This document shows positions 1 through 10,945 of a stretch of DNA of 64,000 bases, piece after piece. Under the pieces are notes generated by a model. It ran no database searches, was not told where the DNA came from, and saw only the letters and a program-made list of their open reading frames with translations. A program made the translations under genes and the position numbers. The stretch covers positions 22,366,568 to 22,430,567 of the forward strand of contig CM033400.1 of the NCBI GenBank assembly GCA_019426215.1, read 5' to 3'. The DNA is from Buddleja alternifolia (Eukaryota > Streptophyta > Magnoliopsida > Lamiales > Scrophulariaceae). Numbering within the stretch: the first letter of the stretch is position 1; the number at the start of each line of letters is the position of its first letter.

Positions 1-1026
1 TGATTTGCAGTTATTCAACTGTGATTTTAGAGGAGTAACAAAATTTGAGGCATATTTGCCTTCTGTAAAAATATTCAAGATGACATTCAATCGGGCCCAC
101 GAAAATGTGAATATAAAAGTACACTTCCCCAATGTAGATGTCCTTGTTATTTTATTGAAACAAGATGAACAGGGTCCAGGGCATTTACAAGTATTGGGGC
201 CGTTAGCTCGTTCTTTACAGTGGATAGTACACCGTCATGTACAATACATCGGATCAACTTGCTCAACATACCGACTACTTTGAGAGGTTGTAAAAATGAC
301 GAAAGAATTGATGTCCAGCGAACGAGCACGTGTCCCGATTGATTTTGTTAGGGTATATCTATCTATCATTGTTTGAATAGGTGCAAATGCTTTTAAGAAG
401 TTGTTTTGATTTTTTTTTAATTGTTTGTTTAGAGGTTGGCGCATGTGGAGTCTCTACATCGCATTATGGCGAAGTACTTTTTTGTTAATATGCACCGTCT
501 AGAGATCAGATGTTCAAAGTTGCTTGACAATCTTGCTGTCACATTGGTGCTCATCAGTAGATGTACAGGCTTGAATGAGCTTAAAGTCGATTTGGTGGTA
601 ATATTTTAAGTTTTATTGTTTTTCGCTTATTAGTTATTACATGGTTTATTAAACACGTTATTTGTTTGGGTTTCTAAAATAAAATTGTAATTGACTTAAC
701 ATGTGTAGGGTGCACCATGGGAAAACGCGGCCATTAGTGTATCCAATTACGTAAAAGACTGGAAGTTGCAAGCAATGGGATTGGAGGCATTGAATGAGGT
801 CACGATCTTCAACTTCTCGGGTTCTGATTGCGAGCTAAGTTACATTCTGTACGTGTTGTCGTAAGCAACTGAGTTGGGTACACTAAATATCTACTGTGTT
901 AATAATTTTTTTGATGATCCAATTGGTGTGTATAAGAGGGCATCAATTAGAGCGTATGAAGTTACCGCGTCAAACAATGTGCAAATTCATTTCATAAAAG
1001 GGGCTTACCCTATAATAAGAGGATAA
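1..1026 (+). pseudogene. F-box/LRR/FBD-type gene remnant (3' part)
   Basis: The window opens inside a plant F-box/leucine-rich-repeat gene of the FBD class, whose products recruit substrates to SCF ubiquitin ligases. The first block (from base 2) reads as an LRR segment (DLQLFNCDFRGVTKFEA, then FPNVDVLVILLK). A second exon (about 433-597, HRLEIRCSKLLDNL) ends at a GT donor at 598, and a third begins after the AG at 707-708 with GAPWENAAISV. The third reads into an FBD-like tail (EVTIFNFSGSDCELSYIL) but meets an in-frame TAA at 862-864; the same frame then continues as ATELGTLNIYC up to TAA at 1024-1026. The first block also loses frame near 250-280, where the continuation lies in another frame. 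The F-box itself would lie left of the window. The class is inferred from LRR/FBD texture, so another LRR protein is possible. Confidence 0.5.
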
Positions 1027-1857
1027 TGAAAATTGCACAATAATTTTACAGTGGTTCGAAGCATCAATTTGATCCAACAATGTACTTGTTTTGAATATGA
1101 ATGTACGAGTTAAATCAATTTGCACAAGGGCACTTAATTTCACATTCTTTGCCAATATGTTCCATAACGAAATTCATAAACGAATCAACTTCGCGTACAT
1201 ATTAAGGAGAAATTTTTCTTGCATTCATCCAACTTTTATCCATTTTCTTATATCCTATTGTAGAATATATAAAAATATATCAAGAATTCCCTAATGTTTT
1301 ATTGTTGACATTTTTTCCAATATGTATAGAATGCCAATAGAAAAATTATTTAATGCACCATAGAATTTGGTACCTTTTTGGCGTGTTCGGTAGCTTGGAA
1401 TGTAGTGTTAAGTATTATTTATCATGTGTAATTCCATGTTTGGTAGTCATGTTTAAAGCTCATGTTAAAGAAATGTGTGCTGTAATATCCATAATTGTCG
1501 TTAATAAATTTCTTGGAGGGAGATAAGATTGATTTATCCAATTTAAGTGTCATCTTTTATTATGGGTGAGCATTTACAGTAACATTCTCAATATTTAATG
1601 AAAAATTATATCAAACTTTAACAATTATTCTTTCTACTAAAAACACATACCCCCAAGAAAATGACTTAATTGGTGAATTTAGTCGAAAATTTTCGTGATG
1701 TAAAATTTAATTATACTAAAATTAACCTTTCATTATTTTAACCAATATTTGAGACTTGAAAGTGTCATTTGTATGTCCATTTGACCATTGTTTTGAGTTC
1801 TACATATAATGTTGTTTCTATCTTGTAAGTAGTTTTTTTAAATTAACTATCGCTCGT
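1027..1857. other. non-coding, no gene seen
   Basis: AT-rich sequence after the F-box remnant. The short open frames here have no recognisable protein texture. Confidence 0.5.
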
Positions 1858-2354
1858 ATTTAGTGTAATTACATGCCAATTAGCTTATTTTGAACACATA
1901 ACAATAGACCCCTCTTATAATAAAATATTAGACTCGCCCTCTCTCTTCAAAGAACTAACGGAATTTGCTGACATCATTAAGGAATATTTTCTAAATTTCT
2001 TATTTTGCCTTTGAGGGGGTGAATATAATTTTTCATAATAAAGAAGATGTAATTGTAACTTTCAATTTAATCTTATATAAATGATTTCGTAAAGATTTGC
2101 TAACATTTTAATAATGAAATGCAAATTCGATCACATGATCCAATAAAACGGACTGCATTGCAATTGCACAAAATAAAAGGGTGTTACTGTAATTAACTCT
2201 TTTTAAACAAAGGTAAGATTGATATGTTACTTTTTATTTCACGTTTGACTAACGACCGTTAGTTAGAGGGGGGTGTAAATGTAAAATTTTATTATAAGAG
2301 GGTGTGTCTATTGTGGGCTATAAATAAATAAACTGGACTGTAATTACACTAAAT
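1858..2354. mobile_element. MITE with long terminal inverted repeats
   Basis: The left end (TAGTGTAATTAC at 1861-1872) is repeated inverted at 2340-2351. The similarity runs inward for about 90 bp on each side: the left arm has CAATAGACCCCTCTTATAAT and the right arm its reverse-complement counterpart around 2285-2320. The flanks match outward for a few more bases (TATTTAGTG), so the exact end and target duplication (perhaps TA) are unclear. There is no coding capacity, so this is a small non-autonomous DNA transposon. The superfamily is not assigned. Confidence 0.6.
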
Positions 2355-3623
2355 AAGAGGAGTAATTAGTGTAATTAATCCTTATTAAAATGGTAATTTA
2401 ATTCTGAAATTCATAAAATATGATGCTTCAAATAGAATAATTTCTTCATTGAGATGTCTTCTGATTAGTGGGAAATTATAGCTCACTCTCGGCTCGGTCG
2501 AAATTCATTGTTTCACAAAAATAGTGAAAGAGTGACCAATTATACGACAATTATAATTCAAGGTTTTGTAAAATACATTTGGGTTCGGCCGAATGAAGAT
2601 TAGGACATTAGTGATCAAACTAAATGAAATCATGACATAACATCTCCATCAACCAATTGTCATAACCCTTTATATATAAATCCTAAAAAAAACCTATAAA
2701 AATAAAACTATGTTTTTTTATTGTAAATGATAACACTTTTTTTGTTGCCTATCACCACTTAATCCAAGTGCTGCATCCATACATATCCAAATCCAAGCAG
2801 CAAACAATTGCTTGTTGGATGATATAAAAAGGGCAATCTGTCCACTTTTTATGTTTCATATATATTCACCACTTAATCTCCAATGACGACGTCAAGATTT
2901 AAGAAATTATAAATTATTACATGTAATGATTACAGAAACTCGTATAAAAGGAGGGATACTAATGTTCAATGAAATACTCACTAAAACATTATTAAAACAC
3001 CAACCAGCCACATAATTTTAGCACATCCAACAATGCCTCACATTCAAGGTATTTCTAAACCTCATTGCGGTTTCTTTCAATATTTAAATGCATGAACAAC
3101 CTTCAATATTTGAATGCATGAGCAGCCTATGCAACCTCATTTTCATTGAATCGCTAATTTATCAAATCAAAATTGCAATTTAAGAAGCATGAAGTGATAA
3201 TATATGGGTATATATCATACTGCATGCAATGGGTTTTTATCTTTCATATTATGGATATCATGTTATCATGCTCTAAAAAATGATATACCCATTTATTTAT
3301 CCATAGCATACTAATCTTGCTAGAAAAACAGATTAAAATAACTAATTACCATCATAATCCAAATGATGTACATTCCGTTTATATATCTTGTTCCATTTTA
3401 ACTAATATTTTTATTTGTCTAATATTTCAAATAAAAATTATTATTTCTACCACATGGTTATTTTTTATATGTATAATTTGTCCTCCATGATTTAATATAT
3501 ACATACATGTATATTATCTCTGCATTTTTTGAAGTCATTATCATACAATGATGTTGTCGTATCTAACATTCTTATGGATACTTATACACAGAATTGCCTT
3601 GCGTAGAACCATAGCGTGGTTAC
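2355..3623. other. non-coding upstream region
   Basis: No convincing gene. An ATG at 3033 followed by CCTCACATTCAAG and a GT donor could be a tiny first exon, but joining it to the AG just before 3593 gives a stop within a few codons, so it is not supported as part of the 3624 ORF. Confidence 0.4.
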
Positions 3624-4046
3624 ATGAATGGCGATGGAGTGAAGCACGAGTTTGACCCTAAGAAATTCCAGTGGACGATTGATCATTTCGGGCAATACAT
3701 TCAAGCTGCAACCATCAAGATCATGCCGTCCAACAACCTTAGCACGAGCAAATTACATAAGGTTCAAACCGAAGTGATGCAAAAAATCGAATTTGGGAGC
3801 ACCTCATGGATCAGTTCGGTTGTGAATCAGGTTGATCCGGACGTGCTGATAATCCTAGACCCGGGTGTTGAAGAAGCGACATACCACGACTACTTTCGAT
3901 CAGTAGGATTCACTGGGCACATGTATCAGAATCCAATGGGTGACTATGAAGGAATCTGCATATTATGGAATACACGTAAGATAACGATATCGATTCTTGA
4001 CGACTCTGCTGTCATGCTTAGGCTCCTGTTAACCCGCAGACCATAA
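3624..4046 (+). CDS. endonuclease/exonuclease/phosphatase-like fragment (LINE-derived?)
   Basis: An intact 140-codon ORF in better-balanced sequence than its AT-rich surroundings. The C-terminal half resembles the N-terminal part of plant LINE endonucleases of the EEP fold: PDVLIILDPGVEEA (compare the usual PDILILTEPR), then GFTGHMYQNPMGDYEGICILWN (compare GFxGGIWLLWN). The N-terminal 70 residues (FDPKKFQWTIDHFGQYI) are not recognised. No reverse transcriptase follows and the ORF stops after LTRRP, so it is too short to be an active nuclease. It could be a LINE fragment, an exon of a longer gene, or a domesticated piece. An in-frame TAG lies just upstream, so the ATG at 3624 is the natural start. 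Several direct repeats follow at 4161-4311. Confidence 0.45.
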   Translation: MNGDGVKHEFDPKKFQWTIDHFGQYIQAATIKIMPSNNLSTSKLHKVQTEVMQKIEFGSTSWISSVVNQVDPDVLIILDPGVEEATYHDYFRSVGFTGHMYQNPMGDYEGICILWNTRKITISILDDSAVMLRLLLTRRP

Positions 4047-4160
4047 TCGCATGAATCGTACTGCCATCTCCCCTTAGACGTTTAATGAATAGAATAATGA
4101 ACTTCAAAGTTTTTTTGTCAAGCGTAGAGGGGCAGAAGATAGGCTAAGATTAAACTTTTG

Positions 4161-4311
4161 TATTGCATGGTTCCTAGAACATGTCTTTCATGGTTTGTTG
4201 TATGGCATGGTTCCTATGACATGTCTTTCGTGGTTTGTTGTATGGCATGGTTTCTATCACATGCCTTTCATCTTTTGTTTGTATGGCATGGTTCCTATTA
4301 CATGCTTTTCA
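4161..4311. repeat. 40-bp minisatellite, about 4 copies
   Basis: The unit starts GCATGGTTCCTA, goes on to ACATGTCTTTCATGG and ends TTTGTTGTATG. Copies start at 4165, 4205, 4245 and 4286, with a few substitutions and a one-base length change in the third. It lies directly downstream of the 3624-4046 ORF. Confidence 0.85.
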
Positions 4312-4465
4312 TGTATTGGAAAATCTAGCAATATATGTGTGTTCTCTGTTTTATCAAATTTGCCTCCTCCATGATTAAGGCTATATATCAATCATCCAGT
4401 GTTAATTATGGTTTTGAAGATTTTCGATTAATAGTACATCATTAATATGCAAATTATACGTGAAA

Positions 4466-4558
4466 TTATATAAGTGACATTATAAATGTATATGTGATTA
4501 GCAACATTGATTAAATTGTAAAAAGACCATTATATAAGTGACATTATAAATGTATATG
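4466..4558. repeat. 30-bp direct repeat
   Basis: TTATATAAGTGACATTATAA, followed by ATGTATATG, occurs near 4467 and again near 4530. It sits just outside the inverted-repeat element that follows. Confidence 0.7.
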
Positions 4559-5475
4559 GGATAATCAGTCCTCTATTTTGCGACTCAGTTGCAAACCCAG
4601 TCCTCAGCGCTAAAAAATTCAAATTTTACCCGGAAAATTGAGTGACTCACCGGAGAGTAAGAACGTGACATTCACGTGCAGATGACTTTGTCAGGAGAGA
4701 AAACGATTCATGAATCCGATCTTTCTACAATGAGTTATAAATTTTCTCGTGATGATGCGCACAGTTGTCTGCACAGCCGACAGATTTTTAGCTATCTTTC
4801 AATAGCAAACTGCTTTTTTATAGATGTCTCCTGATTATGTGAGATATATGTGTGTATAGACCTATGTGTCTATTTTTATGGGAAGAAAACGGTTAATGAA
4901 TCTGAACTTTCTACAATGAGTTATAAATTTTCTCGTGAAGACGCGCACAGTTGTCTGCACAGTCGACAGATTTTTAACTAACTTTGAATACAAAACTGCT
5001 TTGTTATAGATGTCTCCTGATTATGTGCGATATATGTATAGATATAACTATATGGCTAGTTTCATGGGAATAAAACGGTTTATAAATCCGATCTTTTTAC
5101 AATGAGTTATGAATTTTTTCGTGAAAACGCGCACAGGTGTCAGCACAGCCGACAGATTTTTAGCTAACTTTGAATACAAAAATGTTTTTTTCTAGATATC
5201 TCCTAATTATGTGCGATATATGTGTGGATAGACCTATGTGTCTAGTTTCATAGGAAGAAAACGGTTCATGAATTCGAGTTTTCTACAATGAGTTATTAAT
5301 TTTTTCATGAAGACACGCACAGCTAAAAAGACTCTTCCCTCCAAAAAAAAACCAACCCAGTGAGTTAACTCATGGGTCACACGAGTTTCAGGGTAAAATT
5401 TGAATTTTTTCTGCGCCAAATGTCAAAAGAGGACAAGTTAAAGGATGAAAAAAACAATTTTCCCCATAGAGACAT
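4558..5475. mobile_element. non-autonomous inverted-repeat element holding a 186-bp tandem array
   Basis: A perfect 20-bp inverted repeat (AAAAAATTCAAATTTTACCC at 4612-4631; its complement at 5391-5410) is flanked outward by weaker inverted similarity: CCTCTATTTTG, AACCCAGTCCTCAGCGC on the left; CTGCGCCAAATGTCAAAAGAGGACA on the right, read in reverse. Between the arms lies the tandem array described separately. No coding sequence. The arrangement fits a MITE or foldback element with an expanded internal repeat. Exact ends and target duplication were not found. Confidence 0.6.
4700..5325. repeat. 186-bp tandem repeat, 3.4 copies
   Basis: Units begin AAAACGRTTCATGAATCCGA at 4700, 4886, 5072 and 5258, exactly 186 bp apart. 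Each holds TTTCTACAATGAGTTATAAA, then GCGCACAGTTGTCTGCACAG, CCGACAGATTTTTAGCTA and GATATATGTGTGTATAGACC. The last copy breaks off after CGCACAGCTAAAAAG. Copies differ by scattered substitutions only. Confidence 0.9.
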
Positions 5476-6513
5476 GGTGATGTAGGCGAAAAAATGGAAA
5501 TTTTTTTTACTGTGTCGGAATGACACGAAATTCGCACGATCATAGCAAAACAATATTATGAACAAAACATATGATTACATGTGATTTCGTGATTTTAGCC
5601 ATCTGATATCGTTTAAGGCCTCAAATTTGAGTTTTATTAGTTGTGGGGGTATTTGCGTAATTTTTTGTATTATTTTTGGGTTTTCTTGTTTTTTCCATTA
5701 AATATTGTTATTTTCATCTTGGTAAAAAGATGTTTTTTACTATTGAATAATATTTCTCTTTGAGAGCCCTAACTGCATTGGTTATTTTCTAAGAACATTC
5801 TCGTGGTAAGATTTTCTTCTTTAATTCGTGTATTCCACTGCGTGGCACGGTCTTAATTTTACTTTGAAACCTCGAAATATCGAAACCTACGCCTATCAAA
5901 TCAAAATAACCATTTTTGTAAAACGCGATACGCTTTGCAAAAACAAATAAGAACAGACCTTTTAAAAGAAGGGTTTTTTTAATCATCGATAGCAGGCATA
6001 GTTATATTTGGCAACAACACAAATAGAAAGGTAATTCAATATAAGAACTCCGTAAAAATAGAATCCAGCTATCTCTTGAACCAAATTATTCAGAAGTTGA
6101 GAGAACTCATGTTTCAATTTATCTCTAAAATAACATGACATACAAGAAATCGGATTTGAACAAGATTGGCCAGAACAACAACCAAACTGATTTTTTCAAT
6201 AGAAAGACAATTGTTATTCGAAATAAAAATAAAATAGAAAAGTATGATGTGATGAAGCATGCCTTGGTAGGCGTTTTATAGATATGGGCAAGGGCAAAAT
6301 TAAATGTTGCTTGGACAATAATTGAGGCCAATATAGTAATAATCCATACAATTATTGAACAGATACATAAAATAATAATTTATGAGAACAAGCTGATAAG
6401 GCATACATCGTTCTTTATTAATACAACATAAGTGACAATATTTGCCTTATTATTACAATGACGATGTCGAATAACATTATCAAGCTAATCCCCCTTTAAA
6501 ATTTCACACACAA
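5476..6513. other. non-coding; probable 3' flank or end of the Helitron
   Basis: No gene seen. On the minus strand, around 5850-5833, the sequence reads ACCGTGCCACGCAGTGGA followed by AATACACGAATT. This looks like a mutated version of the GC-rich hairpin (CCGTGC...GCACGG) and short tail that end many plant Helitrons. It is a candidate 3' terminus only; a clean CTRR end was not found. Confidence 0.3.
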
Positions 6514-9057
6514 TCATTTCTTCCGCTTAATGGACTTGATAAGTGGTTCTTCATCATCGTCGGATTCGTCTGTAAAATTGTTTATAAATAAATCATTTGT
6601 ATGAAAATAAAGATCTACAAAAGTTATCAAATAAAATAGATATACCTCGAAGAAACAATTTCCGGGCCGCTTTACATCTAGAATCCGGTGAAAAACACTC
6701 ACTATCGCCAATGACTGATTTAGCCTTTACATTCGCTTGATCAGACGGCACAAATGGCTGGCTATCGTCCCCTTGAGCTGACGAATGAAATTAGCATGTA
6801 TGATAAAAAGTGGTGACAAGAACTCCAAATAAAAAATTAGGATTAATAAACAAACCTTCATCAGATAATATTTCAAAATCCGATTTAGGCGATGGAATAT
6901 CAGAAGACTTGATATTATCCACATCTAATTTAACATCTGACGACCCTTCCAAAGGATCAAGCGGATCCGTCCCTCCAATATCATCGACATTGGATAACAC
7001 ATCGAGTACTACATACTGGTCCAATTCTATTCCATTTCTTGTCACAACAGATTTCTTAATTATCATTTCAAATTCATCTCCATCGAGCGCATGGTTCACG
7101 TCCGTTAAGAAACCATCAACAAACTGAAAGTATTTTTAATGGTAAATACATGTTTATAACAAAACCATAAGTCATTATTAAACAGTAAAATGTTACCTCT
7201 ATATAATTGTGCATGCAAACAAGTGCAGTTTTGCGCACAAATTTTTCAGCCACCTCGCCAAAAGCAAGAGCATCAATCTCAGAAGAATCATCGTAGAGAG
7301 TTAGAGATACCTTTGTCCTAATATGCATAAACGATGACATTTTAGCATAATTCTATAACAATACAAGTGCCACAAAAATCAATCTGAAAAAATACCTCGG
7401 CACGGCAACCCGAAGATCTCCACACCGCGTACACTCAAATTCCCAATTATGTTCCGCATTAGTAGCCGCAGAGCAATTATCACACGACATATAGTAACAC
7501 CGCTGTTCGAAATCAGTTATTTTTGTCTTTGCATTAACCTTAACCTTTCCAGCCTAAGAACATTTTAAAAAGTGATAACAACAATATCATAACATTCGGA
7601 ACAGGAACAAACGTACAAGAATGAATATACCTCAGACCAATTTCATATCCCATCAATACTCATGATTTCAAAAGAAGCGGTGGCTTTAGAAGAATCGGGT
7701 TTAGTAATATATTCCTTTGCCTCAGCAATAGCCCTCAGACGAAAAATATTTTTACGTTTCCTAATGAATAATAAAATATAAGATCCAGTTAAAAACACAT
7801 TAAACCGATCATTACTAAACATACACGTAAGTCACACAAACATACCACGCGCTAAGTCTGACGGCTTCTGGAATTGGAGGATTAATGAGCACACTTGATG
7901 TAGAAGTGGAACCAAGAGATACACCTATAATTAAATAAGACTTGATTGAAATTAATATCAAGGAATAAGCACAAAAAAATGCACTTACCGAAAATATACC
8001 ATAATATGTATTGACTATGAACCGCGTAAATTTGACAACTGGCATGTTACGAACATCAACTCGTAGCTTTTCACCAAAGTTTGTCGCCAAATTGCTCCAC
8101 AGAGTGAGAACATAAGGCTTCATGCTGTACAAATTGAATAAACACCATTCATCCACATTCCAAATGAAAATAAATATACATTGTTGAAAAAAATGCTCAT
8201 AAACTATTATATACCATGTGTCGATTATTCCGAGATCCTGAAGCGCTATGGTTCTTCCTTGAGAGATGACAGATCTTTGGGGCAATTTATCTATAACAAC
8301 AGCAACAAGATCTACATAAAGAAATAGGCCCCAAATTATTACTACTCCAAACAAATGAACAATAAAACTACAATCTAATTATGGTATCATTGTATTTACT
8401 AAAAATTAAACATTATCACCTATAGCAGATTTACTGCCAAGAAAACTCGGCACCTCAGACAATCGCGTAAATACTGTAGGAACATGTGCACGAGTTATGA
8501 CGTCCTCATTGGACCGTACTATGCAGTCCTCGAATTAATAATCCATTGGTACAGGTGATCGACAATCCTATATTATTCCTCAACCGGAGCAACCCTTGCT
8601 TTGGATATGACGTAACTACCATTCAGTTGAAGAGTATTCCTCAATGTTTCAATGTCTTGCTGGTACATTATGCCAACAATCTTAGTTCCTGTCATTTAAC
8701 AATAAATACCAAATATAACAAAATTGTTACGAAAATATATACATAAATGATAAAATAATCCCCGAATAATACCTTGTCATCAACAAATATCATCCTTTGG
8801 TACTTCGTAGGGGTCCTGACGCCCTGTCGTGGTGCCATTTTTTCCTTCACCCGAATTTTTACACTCCATGTTTGTGTAGCTGGTGTAACGTCGTTGATAA
8901 AAACCAAATTAGACTGCATCTGAAAAAGAAAAAAACAATATCATATATAATAAGCGAAATATATGTATGTATTTAGAAAAACAAATACCAAGTGCCAAAA
9001 AAACACATCATTAAGAATAACATTGATTGTTTGTGAGCGTCGAGCACCTCTATCCAT
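6514..9057 (-). pseudogene. Helitron RPA1-like (replication protein A large subunit) gene, decayed
   Basis: A single-strand-DNA-binding protein of the RPA70 type, a normal companion of plant Helitrons. Exon 1 is 9057-8989 (MDRGARRSQTINVILND) and exon 2 is 8919 to about 8785 (FINDVTPATQTWSVKIRV, an OB-fold start). Exon 3 (about 8685-8430) reads IVGIMYQQDIETLRNTL, VPTVFTRLSEVPSFLGSKSA. Later exons hold DLVAVVIDKLPQRSV (about 8320), LWSNLATNFGEKL (about 8095) and a C4 zinc ribbon (CDNC...CTRC, about 7490-7410). The acidic and basic tail ends in KRKK with TGA at 6514-6516. Exon 3 has an in-frame TAA (VEE*YRIVDH) and a frame change near 8520, so this copy is probably dead. Its ATG overlaps the helicase stop by 8 bp. 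Confidence 0.75.
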
Positions 9058-10945
9058 TATGTGATGCTAATTGAAAAATTTCAGGGAAAACAATATTTTT
9101 AGTACCGAACTCTATACACTCATCATCATTAACAACGATCGGGCGCACAAGAACTTTAACATAAGACCACGATCGTGCTCTAGATAGAGCAACATATAAT
9201 TGTCCATGCGAGAACACGAGATCCTGTAAATAAACACCCACATAATCGAGAGTTTGACCCTGAGCTTTGTTAATTGTCATCGCAAAACACAACCGTAAAG
9301 GAAACTGATGCCTTTTAAACATTATTGGGCAGCGCAACCGATCTGAAGATTGCAACGGTATCCTCGGGATGAAAACATGTTTGCCCTTATAATCTCCAAT
9401 TGCTATCTCAGCTGATATGACCCGCGGACCAAGATGACGACAAATAAGTCTTGTTCCATTGCATAATCCCTCTGATGGGTCCAAATTTCTTAAGAGCATA
9501 ACTGGGCAATTGTGTTTGAGTATAAGCCTATGTGGTGGCAATCCTGAACCCGACACAGAATTCAGAAAATCTTCGTAATCACTTTGTTGTGTTTGATCGT
9601 CAGTCTTATCAAAACTCATATACTCGATCGGATCACCCGGGAAACTATTAATGAGGACGGCATTAATCTCGTCAACAAATTCATTTTTTGATGTCAATAT
9701 AGCGCGGTTAACAACCGACAATGCTCCTGATGATTCCAAATCAAATGTCGGAAATACACAATCAATGAGTCGCTTCAGCGATATTTCAGGATTAATATAC
9801 GGAATACACATGTGACACGGTAGCTGTATAGTGTTGTCGACAATATAAGGATACGTTCCGTTACCAATACTCAAAAGGAAATCTATGAAGAAGGGATCTT
9901 CACGAGCACGCATGTTCACGCGAAGTTTTAGCTTTGTAATAGATGCCCACAAATTAGAACTAACAATACTGGCACTCACCAAATCACTGCGAGAACCGCC
10001 AACAACAATAGGAAGTGTTTGCCTAAAATCACCTCCAAACAAAATAACTTTACCTCCAAATGGACAAGATGAATCACAAACGTCACGAAGCAATTTATCC
10101 AACGACTCAATTACTGATTTATTAGCCATAGTAGCTTCGTCCCAAACAATTAACTTAGACGATTTAATTAATCTCGCAATACTACTTTGTTTGCTAACCT
10201 TAGCATCAGGCTTCTCATCTATCTCAATAGGAAATTTGAATCTCGAATGAGCAGTTCGACCACCCGGAAGCAAAGAGGCTGCAACGCCCGATGTTGCCAC
10301 AGCCAACGCTACATTATCACGTGATCGTACGTAAGCAAGAAGAGACCTGTAAAGAAAAGTCTTACCAGCTCCGCCCGGACCGTCTAAAAAAAAGGCCCTT
10401 CCGACATCACTATTCAAAGCAGCCACAATAGCATCGAATGCAAATCTTTGATCAGCATTCAATTGACTTTCCGAAAGTAGATCCGCATCCGAAACAATAA
10501 TTTCCCGTTCCCGAGCTATTTCATTAGAGAACTTATCATCTTCAGTAAGACGGATTTTGTCAGACGTTAATGAATAATCATTTATGCTCTTACCCATCGA
10601 TTGCAATATAAAATGAATAGACTCTAGTGTTTTCAGTCGCACAATGTCTGGTTCCATTGGATAATCCCAACGAATATCGTCAAAAAGTTGATGTTCGAAG
10701 GAAGTCCATAGCTGAATTGGATCATTAGGCGCGCAAAAAACGAGAATAGTGGCAAACAATCGACGCAAACTATAAGGCATTTGATGTAAACAGGCCTCCT
10801 CGAGACAGTCCGATATGTAAGAATTGCTTTCTAATAAACTAAGACGCAAAGCCGCCTCCCGAAAAGTAGCGTATTCAACTCCATTGACTGTTCTAAGGAA
10901 GTGGCTTGACGGGGGAGCCCTAATGTTGTTTAGCAATAGCCTTTC
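9050..10945 (-). CDS. Helitron Pif1-type helicase (C-terminal half of RepHel)
   Basis: A superfamily 1 DNA helicase that unwinds the strand during rolling-circle transposition. Numbering from the Met at 10936 (628 residues): Walker A GPGGAGKT at about 186-193, TSGVAASLLPGGRTAHS, Walker B WDEA at about 265, GGDFRQTLP at about 301, TINKAQGQTLD near 562, and YVALSRARS near 585. All Pif1 signature motifs look intact. It is in the same frame as the Rep ORF upstream; only the TAG at 10946-10948 separates them, at a place where relatives read through with a tyrosine-containing RFYLRLLLN-type motif. The Met at 10936 is therefore probably not a true start. It ends at TAG 9050-9052, overlapping the RPA ATG. 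Confidence 0.93.
   Translation of the reverse strand, partial: ERLLLNNIRAPPSSHFLRTVNGVEYATFREAALRLSLLESNSYISDCLEEACLHQMPYSLRRLFATILVFCAPNDPIQLWTSFEHQLFDDIRWDYPMEPDIVRLKTLESIHFILQSMGKSINDYSLTSDKIRLTEDDKFSNEIAREREIIVSDADLLSESQLNADQRFAFDAIVAALNSDVGRAFFLDGPGGAGKTFLYRSLLAYVRSRDNVALAVATSGVAASLLPGGRTAHSRFKFPIEIDEKPDAKVSKQSSIARLIKSSKLIVWDEATMANKSVIESLDKLLRDVCDSSCPFGGKVILFGGDFRQTLPIVVGGSRSDLVSASIVSSNLWASITKLKLRVNMRAREDPFFIDFLLSIGNGTYPYIVDNTIQLPCHMCIPYINPEISLKRLIDCVFPTFDLESSGALSVVNRAILTSKNEFVDEINAVLINSFPGDPIEYMSFDKTDDQTQQSDYEDFLNSVSGSGLPPHRLILKHNCPVMLLRNLDPSEGLCNGTRLICRHLGPRVISAEIAIGDYKGKHVFIPRIPLQSSDRLRCPIMFKRHQFPLRLCFAMTINKAQGQTLDYVGVYLQDLVFSHGQLYVALSRARSWSYVKVLVRPIVVNDDECIEFGTKNIVFPEIFQLASHNG

Noticed and set aside
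3033..3048. First coding exon of a gene spliced to 3593
   Set aside because: Joining gives a stop after a few codons; the ATG at 3624 has an in-frame stop upstream.
4700..5325. CRISPR-like array
   Set aside because: Units are contiguous 186-bp tandem repeats without spacers, in a plant genome.
7815..8354. 179-codon minus-strand ORF as a single protein
   Set aside because: It spans several RPA exons and introns; only the exon parts (DLVAVVIDKLPQRSV, LWSNLATNFGEKL and so on) have family texture.
9885..10250. 121-codon plus-strand ORF
   Set aside because: It lies wholly within the minus-strand helicase frame, whose motifs are clear; it is an antisense shadow.
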